Below the pieces are notes generated by a model. That model saw nothing but the letters and a program-made list of their open reading frames with translations. It was not told the DNA's origin and did no database searches. A stretch of DNA of 9,745 nucleotides from Hyphomicrobiales bacterium (lineage in GTDB: Bacteria > Pseudomonadota > Alphaproteobacteria > Rhizobiales > Aestuariivirgaceae), in contig PLXI01000154.1 of assembly GCA_003151375.1 (NCBI GenBank), positions 4,178 to 13,922 on the forward strand. Reading direction: 5' to 3'. The position numbers were made by a program, and so were the translations under genes. Shown piece after piece: positions 1 to 6,892 of this stretch (position 1 is its first letter; each line of letters begins with the position of its first letter).

Positions 1-1
1 G

Positions 2-121
2 GCGCATCGCGAATTGTTCATTCGTGGCGCTCAATTAGGCGAAGCGGGCAGGGATTGCAAGCGCGCTATTGATGAAGCTAAAGGCACCGAATTCAGTGCC
101 CATTGCGGTCTGGAAAACTGA
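2..121 (+). CDS. possible 3' end of an unidentified gene (partial, doubtful)
   Basis: A + strand reading frame is open from the left edge to a TGA at 119-121, about 39 codons. It reads through peptides such as AHRELFIRG and LGEAGRDCKRAIDEAKG. Codon choice (CGC, GGC, GAA, GAT) is not unlike that of the real genes here. If genuine, it is the tail of a gene that starts outside the window and converges on the histidine kinase, overlapping its last 29 bases. I recognise no family and the open stretch is short enough to arise by chance. Otherwise positions 1-92 hold nothing I can name, and no clear terminator for the minus-strand operon. Confidence 0.18.
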   Translation, partial: AHRELFIRGAQLGEAGRDCKRAIDEAKGTEFSAHCGLEN

Positions 122-1511
122 TTTCAAATACTGTGCCGCGCTCACCTGTTTGCGCAATAGATATTCCGCCGCCATGGGCTTGTGCCAGTTCTGCCGATAT
201 CGCCAACCCAAGGCCGGTGCCGCCCTGTCGTGCCGCGGTTTGGAACGCCTCAAACATTTTGCCCTTCAAAGCGGGTGGAATGCCCGGGCCAGTATCTGCA
301 ATGGAGATCAACACCAAGTGGCTTTCGCGCTTTGCACTGATGCGCACCTCATCTTTGGTTTGTGGCCTGCTTTCGATGGCTTGAATGGCATTGCGAACCA
401 AATTGGTAAGAATACGCGAAAGCTGCTCGTGGTCAGCATCTACTAAAAGTTTCGCGGCAACATCATCAATCAATTTAATATGGCCAGCCTGAAGCTTAAG
501 GCTTTCAAACACATCGTCGATAACGGATTTGAGTGCTAGCATTTCGCGCCTTGGCGGCAATTCCTGTGCGCGGCCATAAGTGAGAGTTTGATTGAGGAAG
601 ACAATGGCGCGGTCAAGCGACGCGATTAGCTTTGGCGCAAAGCGCTGCACGCGCTGGTCTTTGACTTCGCCCAATCGGTCTGAAATCAATTGCGCAGAAG
701 TGAGCATGTTGCGTAAATCATGACTCACTTTGCTGACGGCAAGGCCCAGCGCCGCAAGTCGACTTTTCTGCTGCAACAGGCCCTGCAACTGCTTCTGCAT
801 GGATTCCAAAGCATGCTCGGCGAGGCCCAATTCATCGCGCCGCGTCGTTGGCATTATGATGCGCGATGCATCTTCGGGTGCCTGCGTAAAGCTCATCATA
901 TTGGCCGAAAGCATGCGCATGGGCCTTACGAGAACTCTATTGAGCGCAGCAAAAATCAATCCTGCCACGATGAGCGACAGAACCACCGATAGCCCCAGAA
1001 CTCGTAATGCAAAATTTAACATCGCATCACGCAACGGCCATTCATGTAATGCGATTTCGATAGAATTGCCGCTCATCGCCGGTGGCTGGTCGATCACATT
1101 GATCAGTCGGTCGTGCGATTGAAACATCACCATCATCGCAGGAAGAATTGAGGTGTAAGACACGCTACCGCGTAGATCAAAGGACTCTTCCACCATGGCC
1201 GTGCTTTCGCTGCGCAACACCAATGAGCGCCGTCCTTCGCGCATAACTGCCACGGCTTCAACACCTGCATCCATCAGCAAAGTATCGCGCAAAGCGGCAT
1301 CAACCATTTCATTGGGTGCAGCTTCGGTGGCCAATGCGGCAATCTCTGCCTGAGCCACGCGCGTTTTCAACCATTGCACACGGAAATTGGCAATTGAAGG
1401 CAAAAAGATCAAAACCTCGCCCAGCATCACAAAGATAATGCTGAGCAACAATACCTTGCCGGAAAGACCAGTCAGAGGGTTTGGTTTGATCTGTGGCGTT
1501 GGGTCTAGCAT
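93..1511 (-). CDS. membrane sensor histidine kinase (orphan)
   Basis: This is a two-component sensor kinase of 472 residues in the inner membrane. A first membrane segment lies at about residues 18-41, followed by a periplasmic sensor region of about 120 residues with no recognisable domain. A second membrane segment (about 168-193) leads into a HAMP-like linker (about 194-243). The dimerisation/phosphoacceptor helix carries KVSHDLRNML with His264. The ATPase domain has an N box (TNLVRNAIQAI, about 369-379), G1 box DTGPGIP (406-412), an F box KMFEAF (418-423) and G2 box GGTGLGLAIS (430-439), so it should be catalytically competent. The phosphoacceptor motif has Met where most HisKA proteins have Pro five residues after the His. 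The gene starts 10 bases after the oxidoreductase stop and is probably the third gene of that operon. No response regulator lies beside it inside the window, so its partner and signal are unknown. Confidence 0.93.
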   Translation of the reverse strand: MLDPTPQIKPNPLTGLSGKVLLLSIIFVMLGEVLIFLPSIANFRVQWLKTRVAQAEIAALATEAAPNEMVDAALRDTLLMDAGVEAVAVMREGRRSLVLRSESTAMVEESFDLRGSVSYTSILPAMMVMFQSHDRLINVIDQPPAMSGNSIEIALHEWPLRDAMLNFALRVLGLSVVLSLIVAGLIFAALNRVLVRPMRMLSANMMSFTQAPEDASRIIMPTTRRDELGLAEHALESMQKQLQGLLQQKSRLAALGLAVSKVSHDLRNMLTSAQLISDRLGEVKDQRVQRFAPKLIASLDRAIVFLNQTLTYGRAQELPPRREMLALKSVIDDVFESLKLQAGHIKLIDDVAAKLLVDADHEQLSRILTNLVRNAIQAIESRPQTKDEVRISAKRESHLVLISIADTGPGIPPALKGKMFEAFQTAARQGGTGLGLAISAELAQAHGGGISIAQTGERGTVFEISFPDRNGH

Positions 1512-1513
1512 AA

Positions 1514-1531
1514 CTTCGGGTTTAGCCGAAG
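1514..1531 (-). repeat. small inverted repeat at the oxidoreductase-kinase junction
   Basis: CTTCGG (1514-1519) and CCGAAG (1526-1531) form a perfect 6-bp inverted repeat around a 6-base loop. On the transcribed minus strand it spans the stop codon of the oxidoreductase (1522-1524) and ends 2 bases before the ATG of the kinase, so in mRNA a small hairpin would cover the kinase ribosome-binding region. There is no T-run, so it is not an intrinsic terminator. A role in setting the translation ratio of the two genes is inference. Confidence 0.4.
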
Positions 1532-2928
1532 ATTTTCAACAAGCCTAGTATGCGGCGCGTCAATGGTTTTTGCGCAAGGCCAGCATAGTTACTGATGGCG
1601 GCACGCTTGCCAATTTCTGACAAGGTGGGATAAGGCAAAACCACATTCGCTAATGCTGATATCTTCATGCCTTGAGTGATTGCTAGTACAAATGGCGCGA
1701 TCAATTCACCTGCCGATGGGCCTACGATCGATGCGCCGATGATGCGTCCTTTTCGCACAATTATTTTGATCAGACCGTTGGTTTTGCCATCTGTTTGTGC
1801 ACGGTCATTCTCAGCAAAGTTCCATTTCAAAACTTTTACCTCAGCGCCATGGGCCTTACGCGCTTGCGCTTCATTTAAACCAACCTGCGCTAATTCAGGA
1901 TCAGTGTAGGTCACCCATGGGATAATATCTGTGCGGTTTTTAACTGGAAGCCGGAACAACGCGTTGCGGATAATGAGCCCGGCATGATAGCCCGCCACAT
2001 GGGTGAATTGTAAACCACCTGCCACGTCACCTGCTGCGTAAACATTTCTGTTGCTAGTGGAGCGCAGGCCTTCATCCACCATAATACCGTTCTTGTCATG
2101 CATAACACCGCCTGCTTCGAGATTAAGGCTTTCGATATTTGGCACGCGTCCGGCTGCCACAAGAAGGTGGCTGCCTGAAATAATCTCACCTGTGCTTAAC
2201 GACACAGAAATGCGCTTTTTTACGAGAGTCATTTTTGTGATCTGAACCGATTGGCGAATTTCAACGCCTTCGGCTTGCAACGCTGCAATCACCACACTGA
2301 CCAACTCAGCGTCATCTTTCGCCAAAACCTTGGAGGCTTGCAGCACCGTCACCCTACAGCCAAGACGCCGGTGCGCCTGTGCCATTTCCATGCCGATTGG
2401 CCCGCCACCGATAATGATGAGATGCTCTGGCTTCACGCGGTTTTTAAACAGCGTTTCATTGGTAAGATAGGCCACATCCTTCAGGCCCGGAATGGCAGGA
2501 ATGCTTGGACGACTGCCGGTGGCGATTACGATTTTGCGCGCAGTATAATTTTGGCCTGCAGCTTCTAACGTGCGTACGTTAACAAATTGCGCGCGCGCCC
2601 TAACCACTTTTACGCCAAGTCCTTCAAAGCGCTCTACACTGTCATTGGGAGCGATCTTAGCAATCACGTCACGCACATGATCCATCACTTTTGCATAATT
2701 GATTTTGGGCTCCATGGCCGCCACGCCGTAAGGCGCGGAGGACCGTTGAGTATGAGCATATTTGGCCGCCGCGATTAAAGCTTTGGAAGGCACACAGCCA
2801 GAGTTTAAGCAATCGCCACCCATCTCGGCTTTTTCAAACAATACAACCTTTTCACCAAACTGCGCAGCCGCGGCTGCAACTGATAGGCCCGCAGAACCAG
2901 CGCCGATCACCGCCAAATCGTAAATCAT
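1522..2928 (-). CDS. MerA/Lpd-like FAD-dependent pyridine nucleotide-disulfide oxidoreductase
   Basis: This is a cytosolic flavoprotein of the class I pyridine nucleotide-disulfide oxidoreductase family, 468 residues with the start chosen here. The FAD-binding GAGSAG is at residues 9-14, the redox-active pair sits in GGDCLNSGCVPSK (Cys40, Cys45), the NAD(P)-binding GGGPIG is at 174-179, and the second FAD motif YAAGDVAGG is around 297-305. The C-terminal interface motif reads LPYPTLSE: Tyr433 replaces the His of glutathione reductase and lipoamide dehydrogenase, with the Glu kept (438). MerA also has Tyr here, but this protein lacks MerA's C-terminal Cys pair and its N-terminal metal-binding domain, so mercury reduction is not supported. 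The ATG at 2928 is preferred because it overlaps the TVP38 stop (ATGA) and has GGAAG about 5 bases upstream. An in-frame ATG at 2940 would add four residues. The electron acceptor is unknown. Confidence 0.93.
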   Translation of the reverse strand: MIYDLAVIGAGSAGLSVAAAAAQFGEKVVLFEKAEMGGDCLNSGCVPSKALIAAAKYAHTQRSSAPYGVAAMEPKINYAKVMDHVRDVIAKIAPNDSVERFEGLGVKVVRARAQFVNVRTLEAAGQNYTARKIVIATGSRPSIPAIPGLKDVAYLTNETLFKNRVKPEHLIIIGGGPIGMEMAQAHRRLGCRVTVLQASKVLAKDDAELVSVVIAALQAEGVEIRQSVQITKMTLVKKRISVSLSTGEIISGSHLLVAAGRVPNIESLNLEAGGVMHDKNGIMVDEGLRSTSNRNVYAAGDVAGGLQFTHVAGYHAGLIIRNALFRLPVKNRTDIIPWVTYTDPELAQVGLNEAQARKAHGAEVKVLKWNFAENDRAQTDGKTNGLIKIIVRKGRIIGASIVGPSAGELIAPFVLAITQGMKISALANVVLPYPTLSEIGKRAAISNYAGLAQKPLTRRILGLLKIFG

Positions 2929-3695
2929 CTGGTCTTCCATTTTTTCATCACAACCGGAATGAGTGACACCACGCCAAGTGCAGCAAACCCCCACAGCAGC
3001 TGTGGGGTAATCAGGCTAGAAGCGGAAAAGACATAAGGGCAGGCGGCATTTGGGTCGTTCGCCACACATGCGGCCTGAGTGGCGCGGGCACTGTCAAGCA
3101 CACTTCCCAGCCCACGTCCAACAATGGCAAAGGCGATGCAGCCTGGAATAATTCCAATTGCGGTTGCAAGCGCAAAGGTGCGCAGGCTCATGCGCGTCAA
3201 CCCCGCCACGGCATTGATTGCAAAAAACGGGAAGGCCGGAACCAATCGTAAGAACAAAAGGTAGTTGAAGGCATCTGCTTCAAAACCATGCGCCAGTTTT
3301 TGTAAAAGCGGGCCAGCGCGTTCGGCCAAAATAGCACCGATTGAAGTCTGAACAATTTTGAACATAACGACCGACCCGATTGTGGCTGCCACAACAGTGA
3401 TGGGTGCACTCAAGGGCCAACCAAAAATAAAGCCGCCGACGATGCTCAGCACAGTGGCACCGGGTATGGAAAGAGAAGCCACCGCAACATAAGTGGCGAA
3501 ATATATGACCAGCGCCAATATAAAATTCTGTGTTACAAAGTTTTGCAACAAGGCTTGGTTTTCGCACAGGCTTTGTAAAGTGAGATAACTTTGCAATCCC
3601 AATGTATAAATTGCCCCGCCCACCAGCAGCATGGCAGCGAGAGGCAGCAGGCGACGGATTGTGTTTTGCGAAGGTTGGGCAGTTTCAATTGGCAT
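2925..3695 (-). CDS. TVP38/TMEM64 family membrane protein
   Basis: This is a polytopic inner-membrane protein of the DedA/TVP38 (SNARE-associated, VTT domain) superfamily, about 256 residues. An N-terminal membrane segment (RRLLPLAAMLLVGGAIYTLG) is followed by the family's re-entrant region, with SIPGATVLSIVGGFIFGW. The second signature begins LLFLRLVPAFPFFAINAVAG and runs on to IIPG, and a C-terminal hydrophobic helix ends in a basic KKWKTR tail. Proteins of this superfamily have been linked to lipid scrambling and membrane homeostasis, but this subgroup has no settled function. It is the first gene of the minus-strand operon, and its TGA overlaps the ATG of the oxidoreductase. In other bacteria the same two modules occur as one fused protein. 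The ATG at 3695 was chosen; a TTG two codons upstream (3701) is an alternative, and neither has a convincing Shine-Dalgarno sequence. Confidence 0.9.
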   Translation of the reverse strand: MPIETAQPSQNTIRRLLPLAAMLLVGGAIYTLGLQSYLTLQSLCENQALLQNFVTQNFILALVIYFATYVAVASLSIPGATVLSIVGGFIFGWPLSAPITVVAATIGSVVMFKIVQTSIGAILAERAGPLLQKLAHGFEADAFNYLLFLRLVPAFPFFAINAVAGLTRMSLRTFALATAIGIIPGCIAFAIVGRGLGSVLDSARATQAACVANDPNAACPYVFSASSLITPQLLWGFAALGVVSLIPVVMKKWKTR

Positions 3696-3829
3696 ATTCA
3701 AAACATGGCCCGTTTTATCTGCGCTGAACAGGGGGCCTCACGGCCTCGTGAAAACAGTTGTCATTCTCGCAAAACCAGTGGGTCGGTGGACGTCTCTGAC
3801 GCGTTTTCCATCCATGGTCCGTCGCAGCG

Positions 3830-3858
3830 TTGACATTTCCAGCTTTTCTGCCCATAAG
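3830..3858 (+). promoter_or_regulatory. sigma70-type promoter candidate for rpmH operon
   Basis: A perfect TTGACA (3830-3835) is followed after 17 bases by CATAAG (3853-3858), which matches TATAAT at four of six positions. Transcription would start near 3865 and leave an rpmH leader of about 95 bases. The perfect -35 and ideal spacing upstream of a highly expressed ribosomal protein gene make this the best candidate in the region. Confidence 0.6.
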
Positions 3859-3900
3859 CAGGCCAACTTTTGTAAAACCTTTTGGTTCTGCCTCTTCTGA

Positions 3901-3923
3901 TGGAAATTAATGTTTAAATTCCA
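3901..3923. repeat. imperfect palindrome in the rpmH leader
   Basis: TGGAA (3901-3905) pairs with TTCCA (3919-3923), and TTAA (3907-3910) with TTAA (3914-3917). These are separated by one A-A mismatch and a 3-base loop. In RNA this would be a weak AT-rich hairpin downstream of the predicted start site and 38 bases before the rpmH start codon. It could be an operator or an mRNA structure; there is no T-tract to make it an attenuator. Confidence 0.35.
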
Positions 3924-3961
3924 ATGGTTTAGGTGGGCTGTCTGAATCGGAGTAGAATACC

Positions 3962-4096
3962 GTGAAACGCACTTATCAACCCTCAAAACTGGTCCGTAAA
4001 CGCCGCCACGGCTTTCGCGCGCGTATGGCCACTGTGGGTGGCCGCAATGTGCTCCGTCGCCGTCGTGCCAAGGGCCGCAAGCGGCTCTCGGCCTAA
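3962..4096 (+). CDS. rpmH: 50S ribosomal protein L34
   Basis: This encodes 44 residues, the usual size of L34, a small basic protein of the large ribosomal subunit. The product begins VKRTYQPSKLVRKRRHGF and contains GGRNVLRRRRAKGRKRL, a near-canonical L34 sequence throughout. The GTG start is fixed by the conserved KRTYQPS N-terminus, and GGAG at 3949-3952 is a suitable ribosome-binding site. The gene is too short for a typical ORF cutoff. It heads the rpmH-rnpA-yidC-engB operon and is followed 16 bases later by rnpA. Identification is essentially certain. Confidence 0.98.
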   Translation: MKRTYQPSKLVRKRRHGFRARMATVGGRNVLRRRRAKGRKRLSA

Positions 4097-4112
4097 ACCA
4101 TCACATTTCAAC

Positions 4113-4454
4113 ATGCAGCGCATGAAGCGGAGGCAAGATTTTCTCGCCGCCGCGAAAGCTGTTTCAACGGGCACGCCAGGTTTTCTGTTGCAATCGCGCG
4201 ACCGAAAAGATGAAGCGGGCCCTCGCGTGGGATTTACCTGCACCAAGAAGCTGGGCAACGCCGTTGCCCGCAACCGTATCAAGCGGCGCTTGCGTGAAAT
4301 TGTCCGCTTGGGCCTTGGTCCATTGGCTCAAGGTTCACATGATTATGTGTTGGTTGGCCGCAGCGCCGCCGCTACAAGGGACTTTCAAAAACTGCAAGCA
4401 GACCTTATCTCTGCATTTAGCAAAATTCATGACCAGCAAGTGGAACGCAAATGA
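4113..4454 (+). CDS. rnpA: ribonuclease P protein component
   Basis: This is the protein subunit (113 residues) of RNase P, which binds the catalytic RNA and the 5' leader of pre-tRNA during tRNA maturation. The signature RNR helix is complete in KLGNAVARNRIKRRLREIV, and the N-terminal KRRQDFLAAAK and VGFTCTKK strands also match the family. The start at 4113 (MQRMKRRQDF) fits the usual family N-terminus; the ATG at 4122 is nearly as good. Neither has a visible Shine-Dalgarno sequence, so translation may depend on coupling to rpmH, which ends 16 bases upstream. The frame remains open upstream inside rpmH to an ATG at 4038, but those residues resemble out-of-frame rpmH rather than RnpA. The stop overlaps the yidC start (ATGA). 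Confidence 0.95.
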   Translation: MQRMKRRQDFLAAAKAVSTGTPGFLLQSRDRKDEAGPRVGFTCTKKLGNAVARNRIKRRLREIVRLGLGPLAQGSHDYVLVGRSAAATRDFQKLQADLISAFSKIHDQQVERK

Positions 4455-6208
4455 GCCAGCCGCAAACGCCGAAGATTGACCCTAAGAACATGATCACCGC
4501 CGTGGTAATTTCCATGGCCATCATTTTTGCTTGGCAGTATTTTTATCTAGCGCCCGAGGCCAAGAAAGCAGAGCAACAAGCCGCGCAAATTGCCCAAGTG
4601 CAGGCCGCGGCCCCCACTATTGGATCAACCATCAAGGATTTGAACACCACATTGTCCGCCACCAAGCGCGTGAAAATTGATACGCCAACTTTGGCAGGCT
4701 CAATCAATCTCACCGGCGCACAGCTTGATGATCTGCGTCTCGTGAAATACCATGAGACGATTGATGACAACAGCCCAGAGGTTACATTGCTCAAGCCCTC
4801 CGGAACCGCCAATGCTTATTTTGTGGAGCAGGGCTTTCAAGCGGACGCTGGTCAAAGCTTGAAACTGCCGGATTCAAAAACTGAATGGCAAGCCGCAGAC
4901 AGTGCCGTCTTGCAGCAAGACAAACCAGTGACCTTGACTTGGGACAATGGCGAAGGTTTGAAGTTCAGCCGCACGATCTCCCTCACAGATGACTATCTGT
5001 TCACCGTGCACGATACCATTGCCAACAGTGGCAGTGCGACGCTTAATTTATTGCCTTTCGCGCGCGTGCAACGCCAAGATTTACCGGAAATCGGCACCGA
5101 TACATTTTTCCAAGGCGCTCACGGCGTACAAAACCGTGGGCTGGAAGAGCATGATTACAAAAGCCTGAAGAAGACCCCTGACGCACCCATTGTGATCGAT
5201 AACACCGGCGGTTGGTTGGGCTTCACCGATAAATATTGGGCAACAGCGCTCATTCCGCCAACGGATTTGAGAGTTAAAAGCCGCTATCTGAACGTGGCCA
5301 ATCCGAGCCGCGACATATTCCAAGCGGACTATTTAGCGCAGACGCCGATTTCGGTTCCCGCAGGCGGCAGCGCAACTTTTGAAGACCATATTTATGCTGG
5401 TGCTAAGGTTGTTGAAACCATCAATGCCATTGGCGCGAAATATAATGTTGAGCGTTTTGACTTGATGATTGACTGGGGTTGGTATTCACCACTTACCAAA
5501 TCCATGTTCTACCTCTTGTCGTTCGTGAAGGGCATTGTTGGCAATTTTGGGGTCGCAATTTTGATAGTGACAGTGCTGGTGAAGCTGGCGGTGTTTCCGC
5601 TCGCCAGCCGTTCCTATGCTTCAATGAGCAAGATGAAAAACCTCAAGCCGCAGATGGATGCTCTGAAGCTCCAATATCCTGATGATAAGCAGATGCAACA
5701 AAAGGCGGTGATGGAACTTTATAAAACCAATAAAGTGAACCCCATGGCCGGTTGCTTGCCTATTGTGATTCAAATTCCGGTATTCTTTTCGCTTTACAAG
5801 GTTATCCTTACCACCATTGATTTGCGCCATTCGCCCTTCATTGGCTGGATTCATGATCTTTCGGCGCCAGACCCGACAAGCCTATTCAACCTTTTCGGCC
5901 TCATCCCATGGTCTCCGCCGCACGCCTTGATGATCGGCTTCTGGCCGCTTTTAATGGGCGCTACCATGTGGGTGCAAATGCGTTTGAACCCCACCCCACC
6001 CGATCCCGTGCAAGCGCAGATGTTCAACTGGATGCCAGTGATCTTTACCTATTCCATGTCTGGTTTTCCTGCAGGCCTCACAATCTACTGGGCTTGGAGC
6101 AATTTTCTCTCCATCGTGCAGCAAAGTTATATCATGACGAAGAACGGCACCGAGGTCGAGTTTTTCAAATATCTGCCTTTCTTGAAAAAGAAGCCGACGC
6201 AAGCGTGA
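4451..6208 (+). CDS. yidC: membrane protein insertase YidC
   Basis: This is the Oxa1/YidC/Alb3 family insertase of the inner membrane. It inserts and folds membrane proteins alone or with SecYEG. The 585 residues give the full proteobacterial architecture. An N-terminal membrane anchor (about 14-33) is followed by a large periplasmic beta domain (about 55-340). The conserved insertase core then contains LVKLAVFPLASRSYASMSKM (about 376-395), NPMAGCLPIVIQIPVFFSLY (430-449) and FPAGLTIYWAWSNFLSIVQQ (539-558), and the protein ends in a short basic tail. Its ATG overlaps the rnpA stop, and its TGA overlaps the GTG start of engB. A yidD gene, which sits between rnpA and yidC in many bacteria, is absent from this junction. 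Confidence 0.98.
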   Translation: MSQPQTPKIDPKNMITAVVISMAIIFAWQYFYLAPEAKKAEQQAAQIAQVQAAAPTIGSTIKDLNTTLSATKRVKIDTPTLAGSINLTGAQLDDLRLVKYHETIDDNSPEVTLLKPSGTANAYFVEQGFQADAGQSLKLPDSKTEWQAADSAVLQQDKPVTLTWDNGEGLKFSRTISLTDDYLFTVHDTIANSGSATLNLLPFARVQRQDLPEIGTDTFFQGAHGVQNRGLEEHDYKSLKKTPDAPIVIDNTGGWLGFTDKYWATALIPPTDLRVKSRYLNVANPSRDIFQADYLAQTPISVPAGGSATFEDHIYAGAKVVETINAIGAKYNVERFDLMIDWGWYSPLTKSMFYLLSFVKGIVGNFGVAILIVTVLVKLAVFPLASRSYASMSKMKNLKPQMDALKLQYPDDKQMQQKAVMELYKTNKVNPMAGCLPIVIQIPVFFSLYKVILTTIDLRHSPFIGWIHDLSAPDPTSLFNLFGLIPWSPPHALMIGFWPLLMGATMWVQMRLNPTPPDPVQAQMFNWMPVIFTYSMSGFPAGLTIYWAWSNFLSIVQQSYIMTKNGTEVEFFKYLPFLKKKPTQA

Positions 6209-6852
6209 GCGAGCGTTTCACGCCAGATCAATTACTAGCGGGTCGTCGCCTATTCAATGGCACGGCCCGCTTTCGTTTGGGTGTGGCTCAGCTAGAGCAA
6301 CTGCCCGAAGTGCGCGGTGTTGAAATTGCTTTTGCTGGTCGCTCTAACGTGGGCAAGTCTTCGCTCATCAATGGCTTGACTGGTGTGAATGGCTTGGCAC
6401 GGGCTTCCAACACGCCGGGGCGCACGCGTGAGCTCAATTTCTTTGATAGCGGTGATAATTTCACTTTGGTAGATATGCCTGGCTATGGCTATGCCAAGGC
6501 GGCCAAGAAGGATGTGCGCCAATGGCAAAATGTTTTGAAAGGTTATTTGCGCGGACGTGTGGGCCTGTTGCGTGCCTTTGTATTAATTGACTCGCGCCAC
6601 GGCGTGATGACGCCAGACATCGAAATGTTTGAAATGTTGGATGACGCAGCGGTGCCTTATCAACTGGTCATCACCAAATGCGACAAGATCAATCGCCATG
6701 AATTGGCTGAACTTGAGGCCGAAACTCAAACCCGGATTGCCAAGCGCGCTGCTGCCATTCAGTCTATTCATCTCACTTCAGCTGAGCGCGGCTTTGGGAT
6801 GGATGAGTTGCGTGCTGAAGTTGCCGGGTTGGTTCAATCCTCGGCCAATTGA
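6205..6852 (+). CDS. engB: ribosome biogenesis GTP-binding protein EngB/YihA/YsxC
   Basis: This is a small TRAFAC-class GTPase (215 residues) required for assembly of the 50S subunit. All GTPase motifs are visible: P-loop GRSNVGKS (45-52), G2 region TPGRTRE (70-76), G3 DMPGYG (90-95), G4 TKCD (157-160) and G5 SAE (192-194). The GTG at 6205 is the chosen start. It overlaps the yidC stop as GTGA, gives a typical N-terminus (MSERFTPDQ) and the usual family length. The same frame stays open far upstream inside yidC, but that sequence is a shadow. This is the last recognisable gene of the rpmH operon. In many Hyphomicrobiales argB follows, but here the next gene is convergent. Confidence 0.97.
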   Translation: MSERFTPDQLLAGRRLFNGTARFRLGVAQLEQLPEVRGVEIAFAGRSNVGKSSLINGLTGVNGLARASNTPGRTRELNFFDSGDNFTLVDMPGYGYAKAAKKDVRQWQNVLKGYLRGRVGLLRAFVLIDSRHGVMTPDIEMFEMLDDAAVPYQLVITKCDKINRHELAELEAETQTRIAKRAAAIQSIHLTSAERGFGMDELRAEVAGLVQSSAN

Positions 6853-6892
6853 TCGTCGAGAAGAAGTTCCGCTTGGTTGTCAGATAAGCCAG

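Larger units (their letters stand above)
3696..3961. other. divergent intergenic region between the TVP38 operon and rpmH
   Basis: This stretch separates two divergently transcribed operons and must contain both promoters. The rpmH side has a clear promoter candidate and an AT-rich imperfect palindrome, listed separately. On the TVP38 side I found no convincing -35/-10 pair. A tandem GGCCTC motif lies around 3734-3747, which may be chance. Short open frames here have no ribosome-binding site and are not called as genes. Confidence 0.6.

Noticed and set aside
69..446. + strand open frame of 125 codons opposite the histidine kinase
   Set aside because: It lies entirely antisense to well-supported kinase ATPase-domain coding sequence, has no ribosome-binding site and its composition (Cys/Ala/Arg rich) is that of a shadow frame.
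730..1122. + strand open frame of 130 codons
   Set aside because: It is antisense to the kinase HAMP and second membrane segment; the peptide is rich in Ser, Arg and Cys and resembles no family.
1522..2928. Identification as mercuric reductase or as the E3 lipoamide dehydrogenase
   Set aside because: There is no heavy-metal domain and no C-terminal Cys pair for MerA, and no catalytic His and no 2-oxoacid dehydrogenase neighbours for E3. Only the broad family is supported.
2929..2994. N-terminal extension of the oxidoreductase (22 residues)
   Set aside because: These codons lie inside the TVP38 gene in another frame, the sequence is Cys/Trp-rich, and the Rossmann motif is correctly spaced from the ATG at 2928.
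3970..3982. DnaA-box-like TTATCAACC near rpmH, suggesting oriC
   Set aside because: It falls in codons for the conserved TYQPS motif of L34, is not an exact box and stands alone. No dnaA or dnaN lies nearby, and alphaproteobacterial origins usually lie elsewhere.
5908..6204. Long N-terminal extension of EngB inside yidC
   Set aside because: It is the shadow frame of conserved YidC membrane helices; the GTG at 6205 gives the normal EngB length and a GTGA overlap.
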